Below, one piece after another: positions 24,253 to 36,245 of a stretch of 64,000 bases of DNA. Source of the stretch: Cricetomys ansorgei (taxonomy: Eukaryota > Chordata > Mammalia > Rodentia > Nesomyidae); the NCBI GenBank assembly GCA_026225945.1, contig JAMJFZ010000711.1, positions 5,953,501-6,017,500 of the forward strand, written 5' to 3'. The position numbers and the translations under genes were made by a program. A model generated the notes under the pieces. It saw nothing but the letters and a program-made list of their open reading frames with translations, made no database searches and had not been told where the DNA came from. The first letter of the stretch is position 1. Every line of letters starts with the position of its first letter.

Positions 24253-24427
24253 CGCCTAGAGTTTTATTAAGCTGTAAAACATAAATGATATCATTTATAG
24301 GAAAATATCATTTGAAATCATCATGTTAAGTGATAAAAACCATTTCAAAAATGCAAATAAATTTCATTTTTTTCATAATGGAATATAAACCTTCAGGTTT
24401 CTGTGGCTTATATCAACAAAGTCTTGC

Positions 24428-24755
24428 ATATCTCTTGTGTGTGGAGGTTTAGGAGTGTTAGAGTTTGTGGTACTCTGTATTCATGTATGTGATCAAGAGG
24501 GCCAGGGATTCACGTCAGGTGTCCTTCTCAGTTGTGTGCTCTCCATCTAACTTTTTTGAGGCAGAGTCTCACAGTGAACCTAGAGTTCATGGACTGGCAA
24601 TGCTGGTTTGCCAGCAATCTCTGGGAATCTGCATTATGCTAACCAGCGTTTTAGTCATTAGAGGCAAGCACTGTTGAACCTGGAGTTTACACATGTTCTG
24701 AGGATTCAAACTAAATCCTCATTCTTATTCAATAAGTGCTTTCATCACATAGCCC
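24428..24755 (-). repeat. B4 SINE, near full length
   Basis: The complement of B4 is read through ATTCACGTCAGGTGTCCTTC, TTTTTTGAGGCAGAGTCTCA, CAGTGAACCTAGAGTTCATG, AATCTCTGGGAATCTGCATT and the head ATAAGTGCTTTCATCACATA. Confidence 0.83.
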
Positions 24756-26089
24756 TTTTTCAAGTCCTAGATTTATTTATTTCTTGATGCACTCAGTAGC
24801 TGATCAGCTGTGACTCTATTCCAGTTTCCAACTCACTCTGGGCCATTACGCATGTCTTCTCATTCAATGACATAGGCTAAGTGACCTACTGTATCAATGA
24901 GCCTGTCTGTCTCAATACTGTTGGAGATGCTAATGAAACAAAAATTTTAAAGAAAATATGTCTAGTGAGTTTACCAGGAACTTCACTTTCAACTAAAATG
25001 GTTTGAATGGTTTGCTAAAATGTCTTAAGTTTAAACTAAGGCAGTTTACCTCCACCAGGCTCCATTTTAAAGGTAAGTCCTTGGCTTTTATTGAAAGTCA
25101 CTACTTTATTGAGCGACATAAAGGTGCTATTTTAGTAACAATAACCATGTTCTTGCAGACATTACAGCAGTGAGATTCTTTCTATAAAGTCACACGGCAG
25201 AAATCTATTAGAATTTAGTCATGTAAAACGTATTATTTCTTTGACTAATGGAAATATTTACCCTCTGAATTTTGTACTATTTTGTGTTGACTCTAAAGAA
25301 ACTTAGATCAAGTTTGAATGTCAGTCCTGAAATTATGTTGTTCATTAAACTTAGCACATATTGTGATTTATTCTACTTGCTCTATTTTTTCTATTAATAC
25401 ATTAATGTTAGCTGCAACATTCTGTAGAAACAGTTTTAACTCTCGCTCTCAGTGTGTGAGTATATTAAAAGATTATCAACAAAACCTTGCTATATTTTCT
25501 AACAAATGATTGACATTTGAAAGAGTGTCAAATATATTTGTTATTTCTTCTCCTCTTGAAAAATCCAAATAACATAATAATGACAAAATATTCCTGACTT
25601 CTGCCTTGTTTTGAAACAAGGTTATTACTCTCAATATGATCAGTGTCATTAAGCATTTCCAAAAGAAGGGCTATGCATGCAATATCTTTAGGAAAAACTG
25701 CTAACAGCTATTAAAATAGAAGCTTTATGAACTAAAAATTATCTTTATGGTAATTCCAGTGACTACACTTCTCTTTGAAGGTCTTCAATGATTGAAATAT
25801 TTTAAATTATGTAAGGAGAAAAGAGCAAAAAGTGATTCAGTGGTCTTGAAGAGTGTGTATGAAATAAAGATTGGGAAAAGTCATGAGTTTTGGAAATAGG
25901 CAAAAGCACTCTAGAAAGGTATGTTACCCACAAACCTAGAATGAATTTTGGTTCATTTTTATATGCACTGCAAATTTCATGTTTCTTTATTTTGCATCTT
26001 TATATGAATGTGTAAGATACAGAGAGCATAGTGTACATATGTAGAGTACAAGATGCATAAATGTTTACATATATCCAGTACATTATCTG
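24756..26089. other. AT-rich DNA, no gene recognised
   Basis: No significant frame. No recognised repeats. Confidence 0.5.
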
Positions 26090-26390
26090 CATTAGTGCAT
26101 ATCTTGGTATGTCTCAGTTCATACTTTTCCTCACCTATCCAGAGGTACCACCTCTTTGTTCTTTGTTCTTTAACAATTATTATCTACTAATTAATTAATG
26201 AAGATATATATTTTGTTTTATTTCATTTGGTATTTTGTTTGATTTTCATTTACTAAGTATGCCAGTGATTAATATTTGTTTATATCCAATATTGCATAAG
26301 CTCACTGTACCATACTTTGTTGGTAATTCATCACTGAAACTTGTTCTGGTTGTTTCTGTTAGTCGTTTTGTTTTTTAATTTAAAAAATTT
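26090..26390 (-). mobile_element. possible ancient L1 fragment
   Basis: CCATACTTTGTTGGTAATTC, ATCACTGAAACTTGTTCTGG and TTGTTTCTGTT resemble the L1 complement (TTTATCCATTCATCTGTTGA, then GGTTGTTTCC). Confidence 0.4.
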
Positions 26391-26398
26391 GAGAAGCC

Positions 26399-26969
26399 TG
26401 TGGGGCTGTCCTAGAGCTAAGAGTAGATTGAAGCATGTTTTGAACCCCAGAATTTTCACACACAGATTGGAAGATGTTATGGTATTCTCCTCTCTTGCTC
26501 TGCCAAAACCCAGCTAAATTCTAAATGCTGCCTTGCTCCTCAGCATGCCTTTTCAAAGGAATGTGGCCTGGTTGGTGCTTATCTGACCTCTGTGGCTGAA
26601 GGCCTTGGGCTGGGCCCATTTTCTGATAAGGTGTCTTCTTCTTGCCCCTATGTTGGAGGGGGTTTTCCAGGACTTTGAACCTTAGAATGGCAATACAACC
26701 AACCACCTAGGTTGGGTTGTGAGACACCCACATGCAAATCGGGCTGCTCCAGTATCCCTGTCTTAACCAATAAACTGCATCCCTTGGTGCCGAGGACCCT
26801 CCGCCCCTTTTTCTCTATAAATGTAACCACACTTTTATATCAATAAACTGAGTTGTTCCACTGACAACAGTCTCCTGGGAATTCTGTTTTCCACGCTGCT
26901 CTCAGTCTCCAACCAAAGATCTGCCTGGAATGCTACTTGCCCTGTGGTTTCTTCCCAGAAGTTGAACCA
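26399..26969 (+). mobile_element. ERV-type LTR, about 570 bp
   Basis: It starts TGTGGGGCTG and ends GTTGAACCA. In order it carries AACCAATAAACTGCATCCC, a TATA-like CTCTATAAATG (about 26813), the polyadenylation signal AATAAACTGAG (about 26842) and a T/C-rich U5. The next bases, TGGGGCC, resemble the start of a proline-tRNA primer-binding site. A purine-rich stretch follows before L1 sequence begins near 27040. No gag, pol or env sequence was seen. It is a solo LTR or an LTR with a leader remnant. Family not identified. Confidence 0.7.
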
Positions 26970-27039
26970 TGGGGCCAATATCTTAGGTACTTCCTGGGGA
27001 GGAGAGTGGGAGGAGAGTGGAAACAAAAAAATCCACAGA

Positions 27040-27690
27040 AACTTGCATGAGTATTGTATTTACATCATTTCCTTCTTTTTCTCCTTTAGCTTCTCCTGTG
27101 TCCCCCTCAAATTTAGGATTTCCTTTTATTCAATTATTACTGTTACTCTTATGCATATGTATTCAGAATAACCACTTGGGATTACACAATTTATCAGGAG
27201 GCTCATTTCTGTGGAAGGTTGACTATCCCTATCTCAATAGCCAGCACTTGCCAGAAATTGCTTGTATCTCAGAGGTAGCTTGCTAGTTTTTTCAATACCA
27301 GCATCAGTTCTATCCTATTAAGAAGGCCTTAAGTAGAATGAGACAGCTGTTGGATATACCTAAGATATAAATGCCACTATTGAACCATTGAGAATATTGT
27401 GCCAGGCTGGTTATTGTTGAAGTTTATAGACATTACAGCTAGCTCAGAATGCTTTTTTGAATGCTTTTCTTCCTTGGAAGTTTGCATAAGCACATTCAGG
27501 TACCATGAAAGAAAATCTTCAGGGAGTAGACATCAAGAGGTCAGGTCCAGCTCAGTTCCTCCAAGTTTTGTATCAGAAGTGTGTGATATCTTCAGTAATA
27601 AGATCTTACCTTCATATTCTGTGAGACAACTAAAACCATGAGCAATAGAATATATTGTTTTGGGTTGTCTTTTGGACTCATAAACAATGA
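27040..27690 (-). mobile_element. L1 (Lx) 3' UTR fragment
   Basis: Minus-strand Lx sequence: AATAACCACTTGGGATTACA, CTGTGGAAGGTTGACTATCC, CCAGGCTGGTTATTGTTGAA, CTTCCTTGGAAGTTTGCATA, GTACCATGAAAGAAAATCTT, GTGATATCTTCAGTAATAAG and TTTTGGGTTGTCTTTTGGAC. The two short plus-strand frames here are L1-derived. Confidence 0.83.
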
Positions 27691-27724
27691 ATGAAAAGAA
27701 CAAAGGTATAATAAAAACTTTACC

Positions 27725-27955
27725 TATTGCTGTCAGGAAGACGGAGTGGATAAGAGCCTAACCAAATCTGTAAACCTGAGTTGGATCCTTAGGTTATACA
27801 AGGTGGATGAGAGACCTGACTTCAACATGTTTTCTTCTGATCCCCATATGTGTACAATAAGATGATTGTGTGTATTACATACAATCAATGAGTGTACTCT
27901 GGTTTCCTGACATAATTGTATGCATACGGGTGTGCCTCCATACACAAATTGTAAT
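27725..27955 (+). repeat. B2/B3-type SINE, diverged
   Basis: GTGGATAAGAGCCTAACCAA, ACCTGAGTTGGATCCTTAGG and GGTGTGCCTCCATACAC keep the order of a B3 element. The box region is eroded. Confidence 0.6.
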
Positions 27956-29097
27956 CTTTAAAAATCTACATCTATTATTATTTATTTGTTTTCTACCTCT
28001 TTAATCAGTTTATATTGATGTTGCTTGATATAAGAATCTATGTTCTTGGATATATACCAACTTATTATTACTATGTTTTAAGTTTAAGTCAATTATTAAT
28101 ATATAGTATCTTATCTTCAGTAATACCTTTTTCCTTAAAACATACATTTCCTGACATTATATAACCATAGCAATTTTCTCTGATATTTATGTCAAATATA
28201 TTTTTATGAACTTTTGCCTGTATATTTCATAAACCTCAATAAGCAGGTATGATTGGAGTTTATGTCCACACACATGCATACTAACAATTATTGTCTATTT
28301 TAATATTTATTCAACTCCTGCTGAATGTCGTTACTGATCCTGTTTTATTTTCCATAGTTTTTGTACCAGTTTGCAATTTTATTTTGTATTATCTACTTTT
28401 GTCTCTTTATTCATCACTTCTTTGCCTTATGTTTATATTTTTCATTCATTTAAAAATTCTAATGAGTCTTAAAATCTTAATAATGTATTCTAAAATTATA
28501 TTAGGGAGTTCTCTGTCCTGTGGAAGAATTAGTATAATTTACCCTGAAATGTGAACTGCACCACTTTCCTAGTTCTGTAAATGTGATATAACTCCTTTAA
28601 GACACATAACACTTGAAGTGTTTATGCCTTGCTGTCATATGTCTGTTGCTACAAATTCTCATAAAAATAATATATATTTTATATTTTTATATATGCCCTT
28701 TACAATGCTTGTTCATTTTAAATTTGACAAGCTCTGCTCACTGTCATATATGTTGTAGAGTGAATAGTCAGTCACTAGTTTCCTTTTCTCTATTTGATAA
28801 TATCCTATGTAATCAGTTTTTGGAACATAATCTCATTGTACAGTTTTGAGCTTGGAGAGTATTTAACTCTTCCTCATAATTTTAAATACACTATTCTATC
28901 ATCTTCAGATTACTCAGCTCTAGAGAACTCTTCTCTTGGACTCCTGTGAAGATTTTATACTTGTTTCCCAGCGATTATTTTACTATGCTATATTTAGAAA
29001 TGATTTATTTTTCCTTTTAATCTTTGGGTGTTTCTAAATGTTTTGTATCATGTAATTTGTATCTCTATTTATTTTAGAGAAATTTTCAAATTGTCTA
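27956..29097. other. very AT-rich DNA, probably eroded LINE sequence
   Basis: Long T-rich plus-strand composition, with hydrophobic frames at 28291-28554 and 28613-28849 that reflect composition only. The style resembles the minus strand of very old L1, but no diagnostic match was found. Confidence 0.35.
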
Positions 29098-29435
29098 TTG
29101 GGGTAGTGAGGATGATTTTTGTTTGGAATCTGCTTGTCATGCAAGGATAAGGAATTGAGCTTGATCTCTGTGATCCTCATAATAAGGACTGGTTCTATGG
29201 CACACACCTCTAATCCCAGCCCTGAGGAAACAATAAATAGAAGATCCCTGGAGTTAACTGGCCAAATAGGCTAGGAAAACAGCAAGCTCCAGGTTTAACT
29301 GTAGTTTAATACAGTAAGGTGGAGAGCCATTGAGGAATGCACCTCATTTCAACTTCTGGTCACCACACTCATGGATACACGTTTGCCCGCAGGCCCACAC
29401 ACCTATTCAAACATGAACATACAAACAGAGAAACC
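29098..29435 (+). repeat. B4 SINE, full length
   Basis: ID-like head with TGCTTGTCATGCAAGGATAA, B1-like CACACACCTCTAATCCCAGC, AGAAGATCCCTGGAGTTAAC, AGGTGGAGAGCCATTGAGGA, CAACTTCTGGTCACCACACT, and a tail ending ACATGAACATACAAACAG. Confidence 0.9.
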
Positions 29436-31014
29436 ATCACAAATATATATATATTAGACTGTTGGGTAACATTTCATACAAGTTTCATGTGCTGTGCTGT
29501 TACTTACTTCCTGTTTCATCCTGTGCTTTCTTTTGAAAAATTTCTTAATATCTTGGAAATTTTTCCCAATAAGGCATAACAATTTTCTAATTATATATTT
29601 GAAATAGCTTATATATGTAAGCTTTAAAGTTCTTCATTTTATGCTGTTTATCCACATTATCCTTTAGTTATAAAACTTTTCCATTTAAAATATTTGCCTA
29701 ATATATACTACATATCAACATATGTATTATAAATATGAATATATATGTGTGTGTGTGTGTGTATGCGTATGTAGATGTGTTTGTCTGCCCTATGCTTCTC
29801 TTTGTTGCTGTTTGGTCTTTCTTCTAAAGTTGACTCTTTTTTCTTTAGGATGCAGCCTGTGTTCTAGAGGTTGAATGCATGATACTTTACATGATAGGGA
29901 TATGAATGTTGTTGATGATGGTGTTTTTCATCAGAAAGGGATATCACTTGCTTCCAGCCAGTCAGAGAAGCTATTACTACAAAGGATATTTCTTATATCA
30001 GGCTGCCTTACAATTTCATGAAAAGTCATTGTAGCTTTGAATTCTCAGGTGTGGAAGTCCTGAACTTTTCTTCAGAGAGTGGCTACTTTTGTTTCTTCGG
30101 GTTTGAGATACTTAGGGAGGCTCAGATGTATCCTGTCAAAGTTTTGCTGTTAGAATATTTAGCTCTACTTCATAGACTAAAAATATAGCGACTTCAGTCT
30201 TAAAGCAAGGATCTGTCCATTCTCTTTTTTATTTAATCCTCATAATTTTAGCAATGGAATAGCTCAGCCACAAAGCAACTAGAGAAGTCTAAACTTGGTA
30301 TTGGAAATTTAATGTCTGCTATTGAAAGAAGTGCTGCCCTAGACTTAGCCCAAAACAGAAAAGGTAAATAGGAATAAGGACTCCAAGAGATAGACTACAT
30401 AATGCTTTATTAACTTTAAATTTTTTGAATGCCAATAAGGCAGGAACAACTGTTTCCAAAAAGACACTGGAGTGTAGAAAAAAATTCTGAATTATACTCT
30501 ACTATAAGGATGTGTTAACATCAAAATGGAAGTCAGGAAATGTCTTATATTGGAAATCAGGTTTTGCTTTTATTTCCTCAAGTTGTGAAAATCTGTGGGT
30601 GCCATCAAAATTGAAAAAGATTAGGTCTAAGTAGGAGAAGCTTTCCTGCATTGAAAAGCATTACTCAAGGAAGGAAGATGCACAGAGAGACAGCAACATA
30701 GGCAAAGCAAAAAGCTGATCCCTCCCACTTGGGACAGCTCAGGAAACTGGTTGAAGAAGGAGAGATGATAGTTCATCAGACTGGAAAACCTTGATGCTGA
30801 AATGGACACTTGCTGAAGATCATCACATCAGTGACTGCCTCTATGGCTGAAGCAGATCTTCATAAGGGCATTCAGACTGTTACATTTATACAAGCATTCT
30901 ATAGAACTTTGGACTCAAACAAATAAACTTCATTTACTCTTGTCCTATTGTAATAGTTAAACTCTGATATAGCTATTTTCAGCACAATTTATGGCTTAAA
31001 CGGGGAGGGGAAGA
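29436..31014. other. no gene recognised; short (TG)n near 29745
   Basis: Holds a TATATG/(TG)8 patch at 29739-29762. The stretch 30560-30950 is less AT-rich and ends with AATAAACTTCATTTACTC. It could be the 5' part of the retroelement that follows. Unassigned. Confidence 0.45.
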
Positions 31015-31892
31015 TGTAGAGGAATATTTAATCTTTTAATGCAGCAATATGGCTTCTCTGGGTAAGGATCACATTCAAGGCCTGTGTGATCTGGCTGGAA
31101 TTCAGCACACAACTTTAAGTAACCCAACTCAGAAGGCAATGGTAGCACATACCTTTAATCCCAGCTCTAGGGATCTAAAAGGAAGCAGTCAGGTCATGGG
31201 TTACAGAATGAGCACACACATTTAATCCCAAGTCTGAGACTAAATCAGGGTGGACTTGGAAGAGTGATGTCTGAGATGAAGCTGAGTGAAGAGCAGGCAA
31301 AGTGACAAAACAGAGGAAGAATTAGCAGAGTGAGTCAGAGTGAGGACACACCCGACCCTCACTATATGAAAGCAGGCTCTCAGCTCAGAGAGGCAGTCAG
31401 AGACAGTCAGAGGCAGTGTGAGACAGAGACACAGAGGCAGTTCAGCAGAAGGAGTCAGTATCAGACAGGAAGAGTGAGATTGAGAGAAAGAGTCAGTTAA
31501 CAGCAACAGTCAGTTTGAAGCTAAGCAGAGCATTTCAGTCAGAGAAGTTGAGGAATCAGCTAGAGTCAGCCAGAGTCAGAAGAGTTCAGTCTGAAACAGT
31601 CAGCCAGCTCAGAAGGTCAGATTGAACAAGCAGCTTGGAGAAGAGTTTGTGCCAGAACAGCAAGTGAATTGAGTTGAATCAGAAGAATAAGTTGAGTTCA
31701 GTACAACTCTACATTCAGAAGGAGCTAGTCATGAGTGAGTAAGTTGAATCTAGATCTGAGTTGAGGCTCGAAGCTTTCTAAGTTTGGACTTGTCTCCTGA
31801 AGAGTGAGATTCTTATGGAGACTAAAATCCTCTAAAGACCAGATTTAATTAGTCAAAAATAAATTGTCTTTTGCCCTGAATCTACATCTACA
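31015..31892 (+). mobile_element. AGTCAG-rich dispersed repeat, copy 2 (LTR-like, fuller)
   Basis: It begins TGTAGAGGAATATTTAATC and may end TCTACATCTACA, consistent with TG...CA LTR ends. It contains CTTTAATCCCAGCTCTAGG, a central purine-rich block of AGTCAGAG/AGGCAGT words and a late AATAAATTGTC that could be a polyadenylation signal. It aligns with copy 1 at 12756-13525 and adds about 120 bp at the 5' end. Family unassigned (RMER17-like from memory). An 88-codon minus-strand frame here is compositional. Confidence 0.65.
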
Positions 31893-33024
31893 CCTTTTCT
31901 TCCATCCAAATCCCCCCAACTACATTTCCCTAATCTCAAAATTCATAAACAATTTTTTCATTAAGAGAACCTTTATTATCATCTGAGAGCAGTGATATTG
32001 CTTTTGATGCGTTTCAACTTCTAAACACTGGGGAACTACAGCAGGTTTCACCATCCCTACAGATAGCTCTTGGTTCAAGTTCCATGGTTTCCAAAATTTC
32101 ATGCCATCCACCAGTTTCTGCTTCCAACATCAAAATTCTCTTTCTTTGAGCAAACAAAAATGTCATTGCTTTACTAGGGGAAACATATTACCAGCAATTC
32201 ATCACAAAGTTAGGTGAATGGTTGTTTCTGAAAATTGGAAAAAAAAATATATCAAAATTTAAGGACATTTAGAAAATCCAATGAAGCTTTCCTTACATAA
32301 GTAGGTACAGAAGATAATAAATAATTAATATAGTAAATAAATATTTTGTGAATTCTGATAAAACAGGCTATAAATTATAAAAAAAATATTTTAGTTATTT
32401 TGATGTTCACATATTTCATTGAGTCATTATTGGGCAGCTACTATGAACATGACTCCATTAAGACAAAAAAATGCATAAAAAAACAAGATACTGCTCTGAA
32501 TTTCTTATTATTCATAACTCCTTATGAAAATCAGTCACCTCATATCTATAAATCCAGTAGCAAAACCACACACAAAGGACAGTTGATACAGCAAAGAGAG
32601 TTAATAGCTGCATGAAATGTGAGTACCTGGGGTAGATGCTGTAGTTTTTATGTTAATTGAACTGAGATTAATAGTAAGACAAGATTGAGAAGCAATGGGG
32701 ATTCTTATACAGATAAATAGCCAAACACGTATTGGAAATTGCAAAATAGCTTCATATTTTTAGGTCTTCTAAGTTACGTGTCATAGCATTCATTTAATAT
32801 GTCCTGAAGTTGAAGAGAACAGCAGTTACTAAATCCAGATACCTTAAACCACAAGACGAGATATATGTCTTTAGAAAACAATAACACATCAAAAACGTTA
32901 GATATGAATTTGTTAGTGACAATAATAATAGGTAAAAATACAATATAGGGGTGGTACAAAGCTTTTGGAAATAAGCAACCAATATCTGATTTGATTTAAG
33001 ACTCACTACATAAGACAGAACCTA
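31893..33024. other. AT-rich DNA, no gene recognised
   Basis: ATTGGGCAGCTACTATGAAC at 32427-32446 is reminiscent of old interspersed repeats but is too short to name. Confidence 0.45.
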
Positions 33025-34148
33025 TACCCATAGCTGCTTGGATGGCCAGGAGCCTGAGACTAGACAGCCCTGGGTAAATCCAAATACTACTGATCTACTA
33101 AAAGAATGTAGCAATAAAATGACTCCTAATGATATACTCCTATACTCATAGACTAGTGCCTCACTCAATCATCAGAGAAGCTTCCTTCTACAGCGGATGG
33201 GAAAAAGTACAGAAACCCACAACTGTAAAATGTGCAGAGAGTAAGAGACTTTGTAACACTCAGTCCTGTTTGTAAAGCCTTCATCAAAGCCCTCTTCGCA
33301 GGCTCAGGAAACTTGCAGAAGAGAGAGGAGATAGAATGTCAGAGTCAGATGAGACGAAGAACACCAAGGAAAACAAGGCCTTCTAAATACAACAGGACCA
33401 CCACTCATGTGAACTCACAGAGACTAAGGCAGCATGCATGGGGCCTGAACGAGTCTGCACCAGATGGATACTAGAGTTGAAAAGAGAACTGGATACAAAC
33501 CCAAATCTGTAACCTATAAGCTGTCTCCAACTAATAACCACTTGCGCATGAAAATTTAGTTTGCTCCAATGATGTCTCATGCAGGAAACAAACTACTCTT
33601 GTGGATAGACTACATGACCCGCAGTAGATGGCCGAAGGAAACAAACTCAACACCATCTTTGGGGGTTCCTTGTCTTGTGATGTCTTTTCAGGGCTTATTC
33701 TTTTGATTTTTAAAATTTTATCTTTTGTATGAAATTTTTGTTTAATTATTTTTATTTCTCTCTGCCTACCCCTTGCCCTCTCTTTGCTTCCTCCCTACTG
33801 GTCCTTCACATAGGTATTATGGCTTCCAGTTTTGTGCTTTTTGTGGGATTCCTGAGTGTTCAAACAAATGGGTCCCTGAATCTGTGTCTACTCCTTATGT
33901 CTTTTCTTGGGCTTTTTCCTTCTGTTTGCTTTCTCCTCATCCAATGTTTTCATTACTGTTTTATCATATTATATTATACTGTATTTTATTATTATCCCTT
34001 TAGAAGCTTGTTTGTTTTCAAGTGAGAGACAGAAAGGGGTAGATCCAGATGAGAAGAGAGGGGGAAGAATTGGAAGGAGCAGAAGGAGGGGAAGCTGTAA
34101 TTAGGAAAACATATATGGAAAAAAATCTATTTTCAGTAAAAGAAAAAA
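33025..34148 (+). mobile_element. L1 (Lx) 3' UTR to polyadenylation end
   Basis: Colinear Lx 3' UTR: ATCAGAGAAGCTTCCTTCTA, CAGAAACCCACAACTGTAAA, CATCAAAGCCCTCTTCGCAG, AGGCAGCATGCATGGGGCC, TTGGGGGTTCCTTGTCTTGT, TTATGGCTTCCAGTTTTGTG, GGATTCCTGAGTGTTCAAAC and TAGAAGCTTGTTTGTTTTCA. It ends ATCTATTTTCAGTAAAAG and an A-run. The 98- and 76-codon frames at 33729-34025 lie wholly within this UTR. Confidence 0.9.
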
Positions 34149-34307
34149 ATCCCATGCTACTCCATTGTTCACATATATGCTTCACCCACTAAGCTAGCAT
34201 TCTACTTGTGGACTAACACCACTATGGAGAGACAGAGGATGGAAAAAGAAGTGTGTGTGGTAGTGGTGGGGCAGGGCACATCTGTCCGGAAAAGCATCTA
34301 AGAAAAG
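34149..34307. other. spacer, unassigned
   Basis: Short stretch between the L1 end and the ID element. Confidence 0.5.
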
Positions 34308-34408
34308 TGCCTGGACTACGCTCAGTGGTCGAGTGCTGCCTCTAGTGCATGATGCACTTGACACAATTCCTAATGGTGACAAAACAAACGAGAAACAAAC
34401 GAACAAAC
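34308..34408 (+). repeat. ID-type SINE, diverged
   Basis: CTGGACTACGCTCAGTGGTC, GAGTGCTGCCTCTAGTGCAT, CACTTGACACAATTCCTAAT and an (AAAC)n-type tail match the tRNA-Ala-derived ID body. Confidence 0.8.
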
Positions 34409-34429
34409 ACTAGTTAAAATTATGTTGAC

Positions 34430-34717
34430 AGAAGTAGTTAGAGAATGTACTAACTTTATAGACATAAAGACAGTAACACAAAGAATGAAAGAATATATTT
34501 AACAAAAGCAAAATTATTTTTTTTCTGGATTAATAAACTCTTTTGAAAGTAATCCAAGGAAATCTGCCTTAAATAAATGGAAAAAAATATTCATATCCAA
34601 GGACTGGAAGATAGATATCACAGCTTTTAGTATTTTCCAAATCTCCTCTAAGTTAGCACACATGCTTAAAATGAAATTGTAGGTATTTTATTTACTGGAA
34701 AGATTTGACAAGTTTTT
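34430..34717 (+). mobile_element. ancient L1 ORF2 remnant, left part
   Basis: AAATAAATGGAAAAAAATAT, ATCCAAGGACTGGAAGATAG and AATGAAATTGTAGGTATTTT follow plus-strand L1 ORF2. Interrupted by the SINE at 34718. Confidence 0.6.
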
Positions 34718-34952
34718 GGGCTGCAGAGGTGGTTCAGCAGTTAATAGGAACTATGGCTTTTGACGAAGCCCTAAGTTCAGTTTCCAGCACCTATAGTGCC
34801 ACACATAAGTGCCTGTAGATCCAGCTTCAGGGCAGCTGACGCCCTCTTATGACTTCAGTAGGAAATGGAACATGCGTGGCATAAATACACATGAATACAC
34901 ACACACATCGTACACATACATTTACACAAACATAAATTAAAATTAATCTTTT
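34718..34952 (+). repeat. B2/B3-type SINE
   Basis: GGGCTGCAGAGGTGGTTCAG then CAGTTAATAGGAACTATGGC, TTCAGTTTCCAGCACCTATA, GACGCCCTCTTATGACTTC and an ATAAATTAAAATTAATC tail. It splits an older L1. Confidence 0.85.
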
Positions 34953-35110
34953 AAAAGAAATATTAATAAGCTATTAAAAATTAAATCCCAAATTTCAAAA
35001 ACTCTTATAATTCTATGGTTATAAGGACAGTATGATACTGACTAAACACACATAAATTAAACCAGGACCTAAGAACTATGGAACAATAATGAAATTCATT
35101 TCAGTGTGTT
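34953..35110 (+). mobile_element. ancient L1 ORF2 remnant, right part
   Basis: GGACAGTATGATACTGACTA, then AAATTAAACCAGGACCTAAG and GGAACAATAATG match the GTATGGTACTGGCATAAAAAC region of L1. It continues the piece left of the SINE. Confidence 0.55.
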
Positions 35111-35356
35111 GGCTTTCAATCTAGAAGCCATATTAGTCCACCACATAGAGGAGTAGTGGGATGGAGGTGATGGGCAAACTGGGCAACTGGGGAGATTCAG
35201 AAAGGTAACTGATATTGGCAAACTGACCTGAGGTGAGATCACTGGACAGACTGTAAAAACAGAAATAATGAAATGTTTTCAACATGGAAAAAAACGAAAC
35301 ATTTGAAGTCCATGCTTTAGAAGCTCAGCTAGACTGATATAAATAGAGTTGCTAGA

Positions 35357-35359
<3 letters not shown>

Positions 35360-35402
<43 letters not shown>

Positions 35403-35426
35403 ATGTATGTGTGTGTATGCATGTTC

Positions 35427-35463
<37 letters not shown>

Positions 35464-35507
35464 CATCTATCCATCTATCTATCTATCTAGTCTATCTATC
35501 TCACCGT

Positions 35508-35549
<42 letters not shown>
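35360..35549. repeat. compound microsatellite (TG)n-(TATC)n-(TG)n
   Basis: (TG)n at 35365-35400, mixed TGTATG, a (TATC)n block at about 35428-35502 with CCATC variants, then a second (TG)n at about 35505-35549. The 82- and 64-codon frames are artefacts of it. Confidence 0.97.
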
Positions 35550-35552
<3 letters not shown>

Positions 35553-36194
35553 CTCAAATGTGAGCAATGGCGATGTTATCCCAACTTGCTGTCTTAGCTT
35601 ACTTTATCACTGTACAGTTAATGCTATTGAGCAAAGAGAATGTTAAAAATGTAAAACTTACCACACCATTCTGTTTAAATTTTATTGAATACTTATCATT
35701 TCATTTAGTAACTTAGCTTTCACCTTGAAGTTTAAATATATGCACTGGAAACTTACTCTTGTTTCTAGCAACAGACTTCTTTCATGCTAACAGAATTAGA
35801 ATGTATTGCAGTTCTTTCTTCCTTGAACCTCTTTCCTCCATAATTTCTCCTAAGTAACTTCCTTTGGTTGATACAGTCTGTACTGAATGATTGCTGTGAA
35901 TGATTGCTCATGATATCTGATCTAAATATATGAGTGCTGATTCCTTTTCATGTCCAACTGAACTCAGAAATGGTGTTTTCTGACACTTTAGTGATTAGTG
36001 TTGGTCTTGATATGAGATATAATAGAATTTTATTACAGTAAAAGTGGGAAGAGTTTTTTTTTTTTTCATATAAAAAGGACATTCCACTCTACAGTCAATA
36101 TTTCCTATGCTGTCCTGTTTCAATGTTTTCATAACCTTTAATAATATAAAGCATTTTTCTTCGGGCTTATTTTTATTTCCCTTCCCACACAGTG
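35550..36194. other. AT-rich DNA, no gene recognised
   Basis: Has a small 13-bp tandem pair (GAATGATTGCTGT type) at about 35884-35907. Confidence 0.5.
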
Positions 36195-36245
36195 ACTTGC
36201 AAAATGTCTGGCATATGGTTGATGCTTGATAAATATTTTTGAAAG
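36195..36245 (+). repeat. MIR 3'-end fragment
   Basis: AAAATGTCTGGCATATGGTT, then GATGCTTGATAAATATTTTT fits the MIR end (GTGCCTGGCACATAGTAGG, GCTCAATAAATGTTTG). Confidence 0.6.

Noticed and set aside
31240..31506. 88-codon Ser/Leu-rich minus-strand frame
   Set aside because: Produced by the CTGACT-type word repeats of the dispersed element.
33729..34025. 98-codon hydrophobic frame suggestive of a membrane protein
   Set aside because: Lies completely in a recognisable Lx L1 3' UTR; its T-rich composition gives Phe/Leu runs.
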